Shown: positions 17,226 to 28,440, numbered from the stretch's first letter. The stretch is 64,000 nt of DNA from Legionella sp. W10-070 (GCF_900640175.1 NZ_CAAAJC010000015.1:1-64000), one strand, 5' to 3'. Notes: generated by a model from the sequence alone, not told the origin. Numbers and translations are program-made.

Positions 17226-18107
17226 ATGAGTTGGCTAAAAAAACTATTACCTTCCAAAGTTAGAACAGAAACTTCTCAAAAAAAAGGGGTGCCTGAAGGC
17301 TTGTGGGTCAAATGCTCAGGCTGCGGCTCAGTGCTTTATCGCAGTGAACTTACTAAAAACTTTTCTGTTTGTCCTAATTGTAACTATCACCACCGATTGT
17401 CTGCACGAGAACGGTTGGCACAATTTCTAGATGAGGGTGCGCAAGAAGAGATTGCTGATAACCTTGAACCACTAGATCGCCTGAAATTTAAGGATTCAAA
17501 AAAATATAAAGACCGGATAAGTCAGGCACAAAAAGCCACCGGAGAAAAGGAGGCTTTAGTAGTATTGAAGGGAACGTTAAAGCGACAACCTGTAGTAGTT
17601 AGTGCGTTTGAGTTTAATTTCATGGGTGGCTCAATGGGAGCTACAGTAGGTGAAAAATTTGTCCGGGCGGTGAATGCCGCAACAGCGGAAAAAAGAGCCT
17701 ATATTTGCTTTACTGCCAGCGGCGGGGCGAGAATGCAGGAAGGTCTTTTTTCTTTGATGCAAATGGCTAAAACATCTGCAGCGCTTGCCAGATTCACAGA
17801 TACTGGTCTACCGTTCGTCGTGGTATTGACAGACCCTACCATGGGTGGGGTTTCTGCCAGTTTTGCAAGTTTAGGTGATGTTATTATAGCCGAACCGAAT
17901 GCGCTAATTGGTTTTGCAGGACCAAGAGTAATTGAACAAACAGTCCGACAAACCTTGCCTGAAGGATTTCAGCGGAGTGAATTCCTGCTTGAGCATGGCC
18001 ATATTGATATGATTGTACAACGTAAAGATCTGCGCCCTACGATTGCTGAGCTTATAGCCAAGCTTTCGCATCGGGACATAACTGATAGATTTAATGAAGC
18101 CATATAA
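17226..18107 (+). CDS. accD: Acetyl-CoA carboxylase carboxyltransferase subunit beta
   Basis: Beta subunit of the carboxyltransferase that makes malonyl-CoA for fatty acid synthesis, 293 residues. The N-terminal zinc ribbon has the four cysteines of [28 protein letters not shown]. The crotonase-type core contains the oxyanion-forming [23 protein letters not shown] and [15 protein letters not shown]. The gene overlaps folC by 14 bases. The order accD-folC-dedD-cvpA is conserved in gammaproteobacteria. Confidence 0.97.
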   Translation: MSWLKKLLPSKVRTETSQKKGVPEGLWVKCSGCGSVLYRSELTKNFSVCPNCNYHHRLSARERLAQFLDEGAQEEIADNLEPLDRLKFKDSKKYKDRISQAQKATGEKEALVVLKGTLKRQPVVVSAFEFNFMGGSMGATVGEKFVRAVNAATAEKRAYICFTASGGARMQEGLFSLMQMAKTSAALARFTDTGLPFVVVLTDPTMGGVSASFASLGDVIIAEPNALIGFAGPRVIEQTVRQTLPEGFQRSEFLLEHGHIDMIVQRKDLRPTIAELIAKLSHRDITDRFNEAI

Positions 18108-19371
18108 AAATTATACGGTTGCTGAGTGGTTGTATGAGCTGGAAAACCGTCATCAGCAAGAGATTCAGCTGGGTCTGGCACGTGTCAAACAGGTTGCTGC
18201 ATCCTTAGGGCTCTTGCACCCGAATGCCAGAGTTATATCTGTTGCCGGCACCAATGGAAAAGGATCGGCTGTGGCCTCTTTGGAGGCCATTTATTTAGCC
18301 GCAGGCTATCAGGTAGCCAGCTATACTTCGCCTCATTTATTTTCTTTTAATGAGCGTATTAAAATTAACCAGAGGCCAATTACTGATGAGGAGATGGTTA
18401 ACGCATTTTGTGTTGTTGAAGAGGCAAGGGCGTCTACTCCGCTGACTTATTTTGAAATGGCTACCCTGGCTGCTTTATGGCATTTTAAAAATTATCCACT
18501 GGATTTAATTATTCTTGAAGTCGGCCTTGGCGGTCGATTGGATGCCACCAACATTATTGACGCCGATCTGGCGATTATCACCACCGTTGATTTCGACCAT
18601 CAGGAATTCCTGGGAGACAATAAAGAAGCTATCGGGTTTGAAAAAGCGGGTATCTTAAGACAAGACAGGCCTTTTATTTTTGCAGATAAAAATATTCCTG
18701 AGAGTATCTTGGCGCATAGTCATCTTTTGGGATGCTCCATGTACTTGTATAGCCAAGACTACGATTGGCAGATTAACAATAAAATATTTAAATTTTCCTC
18801 TAAAAACCAGGTAATAACCATACCTGAACCTGTATTGCACCCTAACAGTATTGCAGCGGCAATTATGGCATGCTTATGTATGAGGGAAAAATTGCCTTTG
18901 AGTAATGCTCAAATAGCGAATGGTTTAAAAAGTCTTTTTTTGCCCGGGCGATTGGAGTTACAACATAAAGAACAAATTAAGGTCTTGTTTGATGTGTCGC
19001 ATAATCCGCAGGCTGTAAATTACATGGCGGATTATATAAGAAAACTTCAATGCGAAGGTACAGTTCATGCCGTATTTTCAGCCTTAAGGGATAAGGATAT
19101 TTCAGGACTTGTTGCTCCTTTGATAGAGGAAGTGGGTTACTGGTATCCAGCGCTTCTAACAGGAAAGCGTGCACCCTCAGCCGAACAATTTAGTATGGTT
19201 TTCAGTAATTATGGTATAGTTCCTGTTTATTACAGTGATCCTGTATTAGCATATCAGGCTGCTTGCAATAGGGCCAATGCAGGTGATTTAATCATAGTTT
19301 ACGGTTCATTTATTACGGTAGGTCATGTGATGTCCGCTATACAAAAGCCTGCCAGACTTAAGGAGACATAA
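18094..19371 (+). CDS. folC: Dihydrofolate/folylpolyglutamate synthase
   Basis: Mur-ligase-family enzyme of 425 residues that adds glutamate to dihydropteroate and to tetrahydrofolates. The P-loop is [26 protein letters not shown], followed by [13 protein letters not shown], the metal-binding region [21 protein letters not shown] and the C-terminal ligase domain with [14 protein letters not shown]. It overlaps accD upstream. Its stop codon shares a base with the start of the SPOR gene, so the four genes form one operon. Confidence 0.95.
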   Translation: MKPYKNYTVAEWLYELENRHQQEIQLGLARVKQVAASLGLLHPNARVISVAGTNGKGSAVASLEAIYLAAGYQVASYTSPHLFSFNERIKINQRPITDEEMVNAFCVVEEARASTPLTYFEMATLAALWHFKNYPLDLIILEVGLGGRLDATNIIDADLAIITTVDFDHQEFLGDNKEAIGFEKAGILRQDRPFIFADKNIPESILAHSHLLGCSMYLYSQDYDWQINNKIFKFSSKNQVITIPEPVLHPNSIAAAIMACLCMREKLPLSNAQIANGLKSLFLPGRLELQHKEQIKVLFDVSHNPQAVNYMADYIRKLQCEGTVHAVFSALRDKDISGLVAPLIEEVGYWYPALLTGKRAPSAEQFSMVFSNYGIVPVYYSDPVLAYQAACNRANAGDLIIVYGSFITVGHVMSAIQKPARLKET

Positions 19372-20114
19372 TGAAACTAGTGATGGATGAGCGGGTAAAG
19401 CACCGGCTTATAGGACTTGCTGTTATTTTATCTATAGCCGCTATTTTTGCCCCTGCAGTTATTAAAAAATCCAATCAACGACCCGACGGCAATGTCAGTT
19501 TTTCTGTGAAATTGCCACCGAAACCTGTACCTCCTAAAGTGGTTGTACCTGAGAAGAATAAGCTATTTGAGACAGTTAGAGTCGCGCATGTAGAAATGCC
19601 TGAGCCGACGATGGTTACCGGGTCTACAATACCTGCCCTTACTAAAGCTCAGCCGCTTAGTGGGTTAAGCGAAATAAAGCAGATTGCAGAACCAATGGCG
19701 CTCAAGGCAAAACTCGAGTCTGAAAAAATTGTGAGTCCAAAACCAGCTCTGGTAGTCGCTGCCAAAAAGACAGTTATTAATAAGAGTGTTGCTCTACCCC
19801 ATCCTGATCCTAAAATAAATGCTAAAAGTACATCGACAGTAGCAAAGAAACCGCTGCCTTCAAAACCAGCAGAAGGCCGCTACGCTGTTCAATTGGCTAC
19901 CTTTGCGAATAAGCAAAATGCTGATTCCCTATTGGCTAAATTACATGCCAAAGGCTATAAAGCAACCTATAACAAGGTAGCTACCAAAGAGGGCGTCGTT
20001 TATAAAGTGATAGTTGGTCAGGCAACTCAAAGAGAGCAAGCCAAGGTACTACAAAAGCAGTTAGCAAGTGCTATGCAGATTCAAGGTTTTGTAGTTACAA
20101 CAGGGGTTAGTTAG
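19371..20114 (+). CDS. dedD: DedD-like SPOR-domain protein
   Basis: Cell-division-associated membrane protein of 247 residues. It has a short cytosolic N-terminus, one transmembrane helix (RLIGLAVILSIAAIFAPAVI, about residues 11-30), a Pro/Lys-rich periplasmic linker and a C-terminal SPOR domain (RYAVQLATFANKQNADSLLAKLHAKGY onward, about 168-245). SPOR domains bind denuded peptidoglycan at the septum. The gene lies in the dedD position between folC and cvpA, which supports the name. Confidence 0.88.
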   Translation: MKLVMDERVKHRLIGLAVILSIAAIFAPAVIKKSNQRPDGNVSFSVKLPPKPVPPKVVVPEKNKLFETVRVAHVEMPEPTMVTGSTIPALTKAQPLSGLSEIKQIAEPMALKAKLESEKIVSPKPALVVAAKKTVINKSVALPHPDPKINAKSTSTVAKKPLPSKPAEGRYAVQLATFANKQNADSLLAKLHAKGYKATYNKVATKEGVVYKVIVGQATQREQAKVLQKQLASAMQIQGFVVTTGVS

Positions 20115-20116
20115 CC

Positions 20117-20725
20117 ATGCAACTGCACTGGGTAGATTTACTTATAATTGCTGTTGTTGCTTTGTCGATAATAACAGGCCTGATTCGAGGTTTTGTAAAA
20201 GAACTTATTGCGCTTGCTATATGGGTTTTAGCAATCTGGTTGGCGTACAGTTACTCACAGGAGCTCGATCCTTTTCTGCAAAAATATATCCAGGATAAAA
20301 CTGCAAGAACTGTAACCGCTTTCATTGCAATCCTGGTCGGCACATTGATTTCCGGAGGTATTATAAATGCAGTGCTTGGTTTTATATTAAAACGTTCCGG
20401 ATTAAGTGGCACTGATCGGATTTTGGGGATGGGGTTTGGGTTCATCCGCGGGGTTTTTATCATAGCGTTAGTGATGGTGGTTGTCAAAATGACTTCCATA
20501 CCTTATCAAGACTATGCAAATAATTCAAAATTATATGCCCGGTTTGATCCAATAGTTGATTGGCTTTACAACATGACTCCAGAATTTATAAAGCAGGTTA
20601 AAGTATTTGATTCTGATGGCGTTCGGGGAAAGACAAAACTGGTCAACCCGGTAAAGCAATTTCCTTTCCCGAAAAAGGATCCTCTTTTCGGAGGAACAGA
20701 TGATTTTGAGCTATCAGATGCTTAA
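20117..20725 (+). CDS. cvpA: CvpA-family membrane protein
   Basis: A 202-residue inner-membrane protein with four hydrophobic helices in the first 125 residues (WVDLLIIAVVALSIITGLIRGFVKEL; LIALAIWVLAIWLAY; VTAFIAILVGTLISGGIINAVLGFIL; GMGFGFIRGVFIIALVMVVV). CvpA was named for colicin V export and has been linked to envelope stress; the molecular role is unclear. The gene commonly precedes purF; here purF does not follow, and the next gene is the convergent nadD. Confidence 0.92.
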   Translation: MQLHWVDLLIIAVVALSIITGLIRGFVKELIALAIWVLAIWLAYSYSQELDPFLQKYIQDKTARTVTAFIAILVGTLISGGIINAVLGFILKRSGLSGTDRILGMGFGFIRGVFIIALVMVVVKMTSIPYQDYANNSKLYARFDPIVDWLYNMTPEFIKQVKVFDSDGVRGKTKLVNPVKQFPFPKKDPLFGGTDDFELSDA

Positions 20726-20939
20726 TGGGGTTTGTTGATTACTGGATTCAGAAAAAATCAGATGATTACTGACATTCCGTACCGCTGGACTTTTTATTTT
20801 TACATGGCACAGCGTGTCAGATATAGTGTTTTCACGGCTCTACTAAGCACTTGCCTACGGGTCAACGAGATATGCTTGCGCAGGTTTTACAGCTGTACCC
20901 TGCAAATTATGGACAATATTCATTTTTTCATATCCTAAC

Positions 20940-21605
20940 TTAGTATTTTGATGTATCTTGGGTATACAAGTGGTTTTGCTTGATATAGCTTAAAACGGAA
21001 GACGGGACAATATCTTTTAAATACTCTTTTTCAGTTAATTGATTACGAATCAATGTAGAAGAAATATCAAAGTTTCCAGCATCATAGCGATAAATAAAGC
21101 CATGGGCATTATTAAGTATTGCTTTATTATCGTTTGTCTTATGAGCATTAAAAAATTTATTTAAGAAATCAGGAGGCTGGGAGTTGTCGCTCCCTGCTCG
21201 ATTGATGACAAGAAAATTGGCAAGTGTTAACAATCGTTTCCATTCATGCCATTGAGGAATTTTTCTGAATGTATCTTCCCCCATCAATAGGGTTATTGCT
21301 GTGTTTTCACCCGCCTTTTGCCGGAAATTCCCTAAAGTATCTACCATATAGGATGGGGTCGCTCTGTTAATTTCTGACAGATCGATGATAAAGTTTTTAT
21401 TTAAATCTTTAAGGGCGAGCTGCAACATTTCAACTCGTTGGGTTGCGGTAGCGATCGCTTTATTTTTTAATAGTGGAATTTTACAGGGTAAAAAAATAAA
21501 CTGTTGAAAATTAAAATAATTCTGAATATTAATAGCAGCATTAATGTGACCATTATGGATGGGATCAAAGGTGCCGCCATAAATGAGTAGATTACGCAAG
21601 AACAC
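20940..21605 (-). CDS. nadD: Nicotinate-nucleotide adenylyltransferase
   Basis: Enzyme of NAD synthesis that adenylates nicotinate mononucleotide, 221 residues. The nucleotidyltransferase signature GGTFDPIHNGHI is near the N-terminus, with the ATP-binding ISSTLIR motif near residue 184. It starts at a GTG inside the last codons of holA (14-base overlap). The last codons and stop fall inside the 30-nt dispersed repeat (20941-20970), so the C-terminal TQDTSKY may be a product of that repeat. Confidence 0.93.
   Translation of the reverse strand: MFLRNLLIYGGTFDPIHNGHINAAINIQNYFNFQQFIFLPCKIPLLKNKAIATATQRVEMLQLALKDLNKNFIIDLSEINRATPSYMVDTLGNFRQKAGENTAITLLMGEDTFRKIPQWHEWKRLLTLANFLVINRAGSDNSQPPDFLNKFFNAHKTNDNKAILNNAHGFIYRYDAGNFDISSTLIRNQLTEKEYLKDIVPSSVLSYIKQNHLYTQDTSKY
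20941..20970. repeat. 30-nt dispersed repeat, copy 2
   Basis: Matches 175-204 at 28 of 30 bases and supplies the last nine codons and the stop of nadD. In copy 1 the same DNA is read in another frame by an unrelated membrane-protein gene. Confidence 0.7.
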
Positions 21606-22614
21606 CTACCTTTTTGCCTAAACAAAGTGACAATGCAATTTGCTCTAACGCATACCAGACTCGATTGCTTTGATTTGATTTGATATATTCATCCGTCTTT
21701 TTACAAAATTGCAATAGTTGTAATAATAATTCTTTGTGTAAATGCTTCAGGGAAGACTGATAAAGCTTACTGCGTTGTGACCAGATTTTTAATTGGCTGC
21801 AGGCAGTCGATAATGGTATTGATTGACTGGTTAATTCTATCAGTTGAATTAATAGACGGATGTCTTGTGCCAGTAGCCATAAAATAAGTGTAGGTTCAGT
21901 ATCTTCAGTGCGGGCATGCCGTAAATAATGTATGGCTTTATTTGCATTTTGAGAGAGGCAGGCATCACTTAGTTCAAACAGTTGATAATGACATTGATCA
22001 ACAAGCTGTTCTTTGACAATTGCTGCTGTCAGCAGAGTGTCTTCATTGATAAGTTCAATTTTTTCTATCGCTTGTGCACAAGCAAGCATATTTCCCTGGG
22101 TATATAGATGAATGAGGGTTGGAATCTCGGGTTCAAATGCTATGCCTTTTGCCAGAAGTTTCTCTTTAATCCAGCTTTGTATTGCAAGTGCATTCAAGTT
22201 GAAAATTTGAACAACATGGATAGAGTTATTATTCGTTAGTCCTTGGAGTTGTTTCAAGGGCAAATTAGGTGCTCTAATAAGGAGCAAACAGGAAGGGTTA
22301 ATATTTTTTAAGTACTGGTTCAGGAACGCTTTAGCCGTTGCATCTATTGTTTTTTTATCATAACGAATATCAACCAAGCATCTATTGGCAAACAACGAAT
22401 AGCTGTTTGCTTTCTCAGCAACCAAGTTCCAATCGGTGGCATTATTGATATTAATCGTTGTTTCTTCCGTTTCACCTTCTTGTCGTTGCCAGGCTTGTCT
22501 GATATTGTCAGCTGACTCTGCAAGAAAATACGGCTCTTGGCCGATTAGAATATAAAGATTTGGCAAAGGCTTATGAGCGAGGTAGGATGCTAATGCCTGT
22601 TGTTTAATAAGCAT
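21592..22614 (-). CDS. holA: DNA polymerase III subunit delta
   Basis: Clamp-loader subunit that opens the beta clamp, 340 residues. The N-terminal region NLYILIGQEPYFLAESADNIRQ is typical of HolA, as are the FANRCLVDIRYDKK segment and the C-terminal helical domain (about 215-335) with WLLAQDIRLLIQL. Its place between lptE and nadD agrees with the conserved order leuS-lptE-holA-nadD. It starts 9 bases after lptE. Confidence 0.9.
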   Translation of the reverse strand: MLIKQQALASYLAHKPLPNLYILIGQEPYFLAESADNIRQAWQRQEGETEETTININNATDWNLVAEKANSYSLFANRCLVDIRYDKKTIDATAKAFLNQYLKNINPSCLLLIRAPNLPLKQLQGLTNNNSIHVVQIFNLNALAIQSWIKEKLLAKGIAFEPEIPTLIHLYTQGNMLACAQAIEKIELINEDTLLTAAIVKEQLVDQCHYQLFELSDACLSQNANKAIHYLRHARTEDTEPTLILWLLAQDIRLLIQLIELTSQSIPLSTACSQLKIWSQRSKLYQSSLKHLHKELLLQLLQFCKKTDEYIKSNQSNRVWYALEQIALSLCLGKKVGVLA

Positions 22615-22622
22615 AAAATACG

Positions 22623-23132
22623 TTATGTATTACTATTGGTCATGGCTACTTTGCTTTGACCTAGTCGGTTAATAATTTGCATCACAGCATCTCGCCGCAT
22701 TTCATTTTTTAACAAAATTTCTTCGGAGTCGGAACCAAGAATTCGGTCATTATTGATTGTTAATTGGCGTGTTACAAAAACATGGCTTGATGGAAGAATG
22801 ACCCTGCCTTTCCTCTCATGCAAAGAAAATTGAACCTCATAAATAAGCTGGTATTGCCGAGGGGCAGTACTGGCACTGACATTGGTAATGTGTTGCTGGT
22901 AACCATCTCTTTCAATGATTAGTAAGTAACTTGCCTGGGAGGGATTGTCAGTTGTCGAAATATTATAAGCGTGTAGTCGATCTTTTAACAGGGGATCCAA
23001 ATCGCGATGTGCGTTCTGAATGATTATTGCAATGTTATTAAGCCAGGGAGGCAAGTCCCCCATACCTCTCAGGTGAAAACCACAGCTGGCTAATAAAACC
23101 ACGGTGACCCAGATTAAAAGTCGCTTAACCAT
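22623..23132 (-). CDS. lptE: LPS-assembly lipoprotein LptE
   Basis: Outer-membrane lipoprotein, 169 residues, that plugs the LptD barrel and helps insert lipopolysaccharide. It has a signal peptide with the lipobox LLASC (Cys at residue 16) followed by GFHLRG, the usual start of mature LptE. The [26 protein letters not shown] segment also fits the family. The gene overlaps the end of leuS by 8 bases and is followed by holA. Confidence 0.92.
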   Translation of the reverse strand: MVKRLLIWVTVVLLASCGFHLRGMGDLPPWLNNIAIIIQNAHRDLDPLLKDRLHAYNISTTDNPSQASYLLIIERDGYQQHITNVSASTAPRQYQLIYEVQFSLHERKGRVILPSSHVFVTRQLTINNDRILGSDSEEILLKNEMRRDAVMQIINRLGQSKVAMTNSNT

Positions 23133-25605
23133 TATCGACTACCAAATTAATTAACTGGCGATGTGCTACAACTACCGCTTTCTTAATTGATTTACCTTCA
23201 AGGAAACTGTTGCTTTGCTGTTTGGCAAGTTCAATCAGTTTTTCTTCACTGGCATCGCTATTGGCAACAAAGTGTGCTCTTAATTTACCATTAATCTGTA
23301 CAACATAGTTAAGTTCATCTGCTTTGAGTGCGCTTTTGTCTATTTTTGGCCAAGATGCGTCAATAATTGCTTTTTCAAAACCTAATTGCTGCCATAAATA
23401 ATGACAAATATGAGGGGTTATGGGAGCTAAGAGACGAAGAAGAATGCTCATTCCAGAGTGTAGGAAAAATTTATCTTCCTCAGATTCGATTTTGTAAGAA
23501 GACAGCTCATTAAAAAGCTTCATACAACCAGAAACTACGGTATTAAACTGATGGCGCTCATAATCATTAGCTGCTTGTGCCAGAATCTGGTGAACAATCA
23601 TGCGCGATTTTTTTAGTCGGCCACCTGTCTGCTCCCAATCAATATGACCATTGCCGCATAGAATTGCATCATTAACATCAATAAACAGCTGCTGGTGTTG
23701 GCTGGCAAGAGCCCATATGCGTTTAAGAAAACGGTGGGCACCTTCGACTGCAGTATCAGACCATTCTAATGATTGCTCCGGTGGCGCTGCAAACATCACA
23801 AATAATCTTGCTGTATCTGCACCGTAAGTATCGATCAAATGGTTGGGATCAACTACATTACCCAAGGATTTGGACATTTTGTGACCATCTTTGAGTACCA
23901 TGCCTTGAGTCAATAAAGCTTTAAAGGGTTCATCTGAATTAACCAAGCCTTCATCACGCATCAGTTTATGGAAAAAACGCGCGTAAAGTAAATGCATTAC
24001 GGCATGCTCAATGCCGCCGATATACTGGTCAACTGGTGTCCAGTATTTGGCACGGTCATCAAGCATTGCATTATCCTGGCCTTTACAGGCAAAGCGTGCA
24101 TAATACCAGGAAGACTCTATAAATGTATCAAAGGTATCGGTTTCTCTTGTGGCATCCTGTCCACATTTAGGGCATTGAGTCTGAATGAACTCACTGCATT
24201 GAGCCAAGGGTGAACCACTGCCGGTTAGCTGTACATTATCAGGAAGGGTAACGGGTAAGTCCTCTTCTGGTACAGGGACAATGCCGCACTCTTCACAGAA
24301 AATTATCGGAATAGGGGTTCCCCAATAACGTTGACGAGAAACACCCCAATCACGCAGGCGATAATTTACAGTCATTTTACCGACATCATGGTGTTCAAGA
24401 TAGTTGGCAATTTCCTTAATTGCTTCAGCAGACGGCAAACCATCAAACTGGTCTGAGTTAATCAGCTTACCCTCAAAAGTATAGGCCGATTTACTATAGT
24501 CATGCGGGCTGTTGTCGGTGGGCATTATCACGTCTTTGATAGCCAGCTGATATTTCTTGGCGAACTCCCAGTCTCGTTGATCGTGGGCAGGCACTGCCAT
24601 TACTGCACCAGATCCATATTGCATTAGCACAAAATTGGCTATCCAGACAGGAATTTCCTCACCCGTTATTGGATGAGTAGCGGTCATACCCGTATCAATA
24701 CCACGTTTCTCCATGGTGGCAATATCTGCTTCGGCCATTCGTATTCCCTGACAGCTTTCAATAAAAGCCTGTACTTCAGGTTTTTGGCTGGCTACCTCTT
24801 TAGCAAGCGGGTGATCGGGAGCAATGGCAAGGTAGGTCGCTCCCATTAATGTGTCAGGGCGCGTTGTATAGATTTTCAAACGTTTTGGAAAACCCGCTAC
24901 CTTGAAACTGATTTCGCAACCCTCAGAGCGACCAATCCAGTTCCGCTGCATTTGTTTAACTTGAGCAGGCCACTCATCAAGGGTATCCAAATCATTTAAT
25001 AATTGCTCGGCATAAGCAGTAATTTTAATAAACCACTGAGAAATTTCCCGGCGTTCAACCAGTGCTCCTGAGCGCCAGCCACGACCGTCAACAACCTGTT
25101 CATTAGCAAGGACAGTCTGGTCAACAGGATCCCAGTTTACAACCGCATTTTTCTTATAAACCAAACCTTTCTCATAAAGGCGGATAAAAAACCATTGCTC
25201 CCAACGATAATAATCCGGATCGCAGGTGGCAATTTCTCGTTTCCAATCGTAAGCATTTCCCAGTCTTAGAAATTGCTCCTTCATTGAGGCGATATTTTTT
25301 TTTGTCCACTCAGCAGGATGGATTCCATGTTTAATTGCCGCATTTTCCGCCGGCAAACCAAATGCATCCCAGCCGATAGGTTGCAAGACGTTTTTTCCCA
25401 GGGCGCGTTGGTAGCGGGCAATTACATCACCCAAGGTATAATTACGTACATGCCCCATGTGCAGGGTGCCACTGGGATAAGGAAACATGGATAAGCAGTA
25501 AAATTTTTCTTTATTCAAGTCTTCAGAAACATTAAAAGATTGCTTTTTAAGCCAATATTGTTGTGCTTGTTCTTCAATTTCACGTGGTTTATAGCTGTTA
25601 TCCAT
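23125..25605 (-). CDS. leuS: Leucine--tRNA ligase
   Basis: Class I synthetase of 826 residues. The HIGH motif is [21 protein letters not shown], the editing domain (CP1) contains [22 protein letters not shown], a zinc-type segment [16 protein letters not shown] follows, and the KMSKS motif is [14 protein letters not shown]. The ATG at 25605 is chosen because [18 protein letters not shown] is the expected N-terminus; the 20 in-frame codons before it are not. It lies between lnt and lptE. Confidence 0.96.
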   Translation of the reverse strand: MDNSYKPREIEEQAQQYWLKKQSFNVSEDLNKEKFYCLSMFPYPSGTLHMGHVRNYTLGDVIARYQRALGKNVLQPIGWDAFGLPAENAAIKHGIHPAEWTKKNIASMKEQFLRLGNAYDWKREIATCDPDYYRWEQWFFIRLYEKGLVYKKNAVVNWDPVDQTVLANEQVVDGRGWRSGALVERREISQWFIKITAYAEQLLNDLDTLDEWPAQVKQMQRNWIGRSEGCEISFKVAGFPKRLKIYTTRPDTLMGATYLAIAPDHPLAKEVASQKPEVQAFIESCQGIRMAEADIATMEKRGIDTGMTATHPITGEEIPVWIANFVLMQYGSGAVMAVPAHDQRDWEFAKKYQLAIKDVIMPTDNSPHDYSKSAYTFEGKLINSDQFDGLPSAEAIKEIANYLEHHDVGKMTVNYRLRDWGVSRQRYWGTPIPIIFCEECGIVPVPEEDLPVTLPDNVQLTGSGSPLAQCSEFIQTQCPKCGQDATRETDTFDTFIESSWYYARFACKGQDNAMLDDRAKYWTPVDQYIGGIEHAVMHLLYARFFHKLMRDEGLVNSDEPFKALLTQGMVLKDGHKMSKSLGNVVDPNHLIDTYGADTARLFVMFAAPPEQSLEWSDTAVEGAHRFLKRIWALASQHQQLFIDVNDAILCGNGHIDWEQTGGRLKKSRMIVHQILAQAANDYERHQFNTVVSGCMKLFNELSSYKIESEEDKFFLHSGMSILLRLLAPITPHICHYLWQQLGFEKAIIDASWPKIDKSALKADELNYVVQINGKLRAHFVANSDASEEKLIELAKQQSNSFLEGKSIKKAVVVAHRQLINLVVDNG

Positions 25606-25668
25606 AATTAATAAGTTATATTTCAGTAGGCTGGTAAGGATAGCGCCTCTTGTGCTCTGCAGCAATAG

Positions 25669-27207
25669 TTAATGGTCTTCTTTATGAACAATAACACAAT
25701 AACTGCCATAAATAAGGACAATGATAATACAAAAAATCAGCAGTGGCGTATCTCCGAAGTAAACCCATGGTGTTATTCCTGTTGCTGGGAATAAAGTTGT
25801 ATTAACGACACCCTCAGTGAATGCAGGTAATGAAGCAAGAATTTCACCTTTAGGATTAATTACGGAAGATAAGCCATCATTGTTAGCAACCACTTGATAC
25901 CGTGCAGTTTGCAGCGAGCGAACCTGGGCTATTTGTTGTTGTTGATACATCGCCAGTGAATGCCCGAACCAGCCATCATCACTGATTGAGACAATCCATT
26001 CAGCTTGAGGTAATTGACGACGTAATAAGTCGCCATAGGCCAATTCATAGCAAATTAATGCAGCGATTGGGTGACGATGAATTTTTATCGGAGGTTGACT
26101 GCTTTTGCCTGGCACTAAATTGGCATTAGGTATTGCTAACCATTCGCTGATGCGCTGCATGGGCTTAGGAATATATTCTCCGAAAGGTACCAGGTGCTGC
26201 TTTAAATAAAAGCCGCTTGCTTTTCCCAAACTTATCAGGGCATTAAAGTAATAGTTTTCATCAACTGTGGTTGGCTTGGGTATCCCTAATAAAATAGCGC
26301 TTCCAGCCTGTTTGGCTTTCTCATGAGTTTGGGTAAGGAATTCTTCAATATAACTGGGTGGTAAGGGAATAGCTGACTCTGGCATAACAATAAGTTGCGT
26401 GCCTAATAAATTTTCTATGTTATGTTGATAGCGTTGTAGCAATTGCCAGAAGAGAGCCTCATCCCACTTATCCCGCATTGATAAATTGGCCTGGATTATG
26501 CCTATAGTAACGGGTTCTTTTTTTAGTGCAGACCAATCCTTAGACTTCAGCAGCAAAGGGAAGAGCAAGAGAATAACGAAACCAGATAAGGCCCAGTACC
26601 GTTTAGCACCATTGAGCTGGGTACTGGTTGCAAGTAAGGTGGCAGCAATACAGGTTAAAAACCCGGTACCAAATACACCAACTACCGGGAGCAGATATTT
26701 GCCGGGAGCATCAAATTGGCCAAATGCAAGTAATAGCCAGGGAAAACCACTAAAGAATGTTGAACGGCAATATTCACTCAATACCCAAAGCGCACTAAAC
26801 AACAGACAGGAATAAAAAGGAAGCTGGGGAATGGTTAATTTTTTGAATACAAAGGCCATTGATGCGATAAACAGGGAAAGGTAAAGCAAGAAAAGCAATG
26901 TGATTAGGGCCGATAAAATGCTGTTAAGGTGGCCATATTCATGAATGCTGACATACACCCATGAAATTCCCAAGCCAAAATAGCCTAAGCCAAAAAATAG
27001 GCCAGTCAGGAAGGGACTATTGTTACGTTTGTGACAAAGTTGGGCATAGAAGAGGGCGATACCTAAAATAGCTGCTCCTGGCAAGTGAAAAGGAGCAAAG
27101 CCAAGCGGCAATAACAGACCAAATAAAAAAGCACGTAGAAAATGGCTATATTTTATGGATTTTACCGTAGTAAGCGTCAGTTTTTGAACGAAATTCGTTC
27201 TATTCAT
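25669..27207 (-). CDS. lnt: Apolipoprotein N-acyltransferase
   Basis: Inner-membrane enzyme that adds the third acyl chain to lipoproteins, 512 residues. About six membrane helices precede a nitrilase-like periplasmic domain (about 225-480) with the catalytic Glu in VMPESAIPLP, Lys in KQHLVPFGEYIP and Cys in IAALICYELAYGD. A final helix ends the protein. In E. coli lnt follows corC; here it instead heads lnt-leuS-lptE-holA-nadD, while corC is followed by cpxRA. Confidence 0.95.
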   Translation of the reverse strand: MNRTNFVQKLTLTTVKSIKYSHFLRAFLFGLLLPLGFAPFHLPGAAILGIALFYAQLCHKRNNSPFLTGLFFGLGYFGLGISWVYVSIHEYGHLNSILSALITLLFLLYLSLFIASMAFVFKKLTIPQLPFYSCLLFSALWVLSEYCRSTFFSGFPWLLLAFGQFDAPGKYLLPVVGVFGTGFLTCIAATLLATSTQLNGAKRYWALSGFVILLLFPLLLKSKDWSALKKEPVTIGIIQANLSMRDKWDEALFWQLLQRYQHNIENLLGTQLIVMPESAIPLPPSYIEEFLTQTHEKAKQAGSAILLGIPKPTTVDENYYFNALISLGKASGFYLKQHLVPFGEYIPKPMQRISEWLAIPNANLVPGKSSQPPIKIHRHPIAALICYELAYGDLLRRQLPQAEWIVSISDDGWFGHSLAMYQQQQIAQVRSLQTARYQVVANNDGLSSVINPKGEILASLPAFTEGVVNTTLFPATGITPWVYFGDTPLLIFCIIIVLIYGSYCVIVHKEDH

Positions 27208-27342
27208 ACCATTTAACGGGCTCTAAATGAATGTGACGATAAAATACTAATCATTAAAGGTCAAGATCATCTGACATTAGCTATGTTCAAATACCAATTT
27301 TTTAGTGTACGATGACGGCTCGTTTTACAAAGGAGAGGAAGA

Positions 27343-28431
27343 ATGTATAACGTTATGATTACAGGAGCTGGAAAAATTGGAAGCTTAATTGCCTGTCTAT
27401 TAGCAGATAGTGGTGATTATCAAGTTCATCTAGCAGATTTGGAATTCTCAGGAACTGATGTTACCCGCTTGTTGGAAGCCATGCCTGAAATTAAAACAGT
27501 GGCATTGGATGTTAAAGATAAAAGCGCAACAGAAGATTATTTAGTAAAAAATAACATTATTGCTGTCATTTCAAGCCTTCCTTATTTTCTTAATACCTAT
27601 GTGGCTGAGGCTGCAAAGGCTGCAAAAGCACATTATTTTGATTTGACCGAAGATACCTCAGTAACAGATGCTGTAAAGGTTATAGCCAAAGATGCGCAAA
27701 CAGCTTTTGTACCTCAGTGTGGATTGGCACCTGGTTTTATTAGCATTGCGGCTAACAGTTTGATGAAAGAATTTGAACAATGTCATCATGCGAAACTTCG
27801 GGTGGGTGCGCTGCCACAACGAGCCAGTAATGCATTGCATTACTCATTGACCTGGTCTACCGATGGGGTCATAAATGAATATGGTAATCTTTGTTTTGGC
27901 ATTGAAGCAGGGGAGCCTGCGGTTTTTAAACCACTGGAAGGTCTGGAGTCCATTCAGATTGATGGTTGCGAATATGAAGCATTCAATACTTCTGGTGGAT
28001 TAGGATCGTTGGCTGAGCTTTATAAAGGAGAAATTCAAAGCCTTAATTATAAAACCATGCGTTATCCAGGACATTGTGAAAAAATGCGTTTCTTGATGAA
28101 CGACCTAAAATTAAATGACGACCGAGATACATTAAAGTCCATTCTGGAAAAAGCCATCCCAAAAACTTATCAGGACATCGTGATAGTGTATGTGACTGTA
28201 GAAGGAATTAAACAGGGTGAGTTGACTGAAAAAAGTTATGTTAACAAAGTATATCCTCAGGAAATCCGTGGTTTGGAATGGTCAGCTATTCAAGTGAGCA
28301 CTGCTTCCGGGATTTGTGCTGTCGTTGATTTGGTGTTGGGGCAGGCCAATGAATACCATGGTCTTATACTTCAGGAGAATTTCCGTTTGAGTGATGTTCT
28401 TGCCAATCGTTTTGGTTGTTATTATGCTTAG
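27343..28431 (+). CDS. Lysine 6-dehydrogenase-like (saccharopine dehydrogenase fold)
   Basis: NAD(P)-dependent enzyme of 362 residues. The Rossmann motif VMITGAGKIGSLIACLLADSG opens the protein. The central CGLAPGFISIAANSL and the AFNTSGGLGSLAELYKGEIQSLNYKTMRYPGHCEKMRFL region resemble characterised lysine 6-dehydrogenases, which oxidise lysine to 2-aminoadipate 6-semialdehyde. The next gene, 9 bases downstream, is an ALDH7-type dehydrogenase that would oxidise this product. Saccharopine dehydrogenase is the alternative. Strong ribosome binding site AAAGGAGAGGAAGA. It heads a four-gene catabolic operon. Confidence 0.8.
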   Translation: MYNVMITGAGKIGSLIACLLADSGDYQVHLADLEFSGTDVTRLLEAMPEIKTVALDVKDKSATEDYLVKNNIIAVISSLPYFLNTYVAEAAKAAKAHYFDLTEDTSVTDAVKVIAKDAQTAFVPQCGLAPGFISIAANSLMKEFEQCHHAKLRVGALPQRASNALHYSLTWSTDGVINEYGNLCFGIEAGEPAVFKPLEGLESIQIDGCEYEAFNTSGGLGSLAELYKGEIQSLNYKTMRYPGHCEKMRFLMNDLKLNDDRDTLKSILEKAIPKTYQDIVIVYVTVEGIKQGELTEKSYVNKVYPQEIRGLEWSAIQVSTASGICAVVDLVLGQANEYHGLILQENFRLSDVLANRFGCYYA

Positions 28432-28440
28432 GAGAAGTCA

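Noticed and set aside
20732-20938. 68-codon plus-strand open frame after cvpA
   Set aside because: No ribosome binding site and an unlikely composition (many Cys, Tyr, Phe); probably chance.
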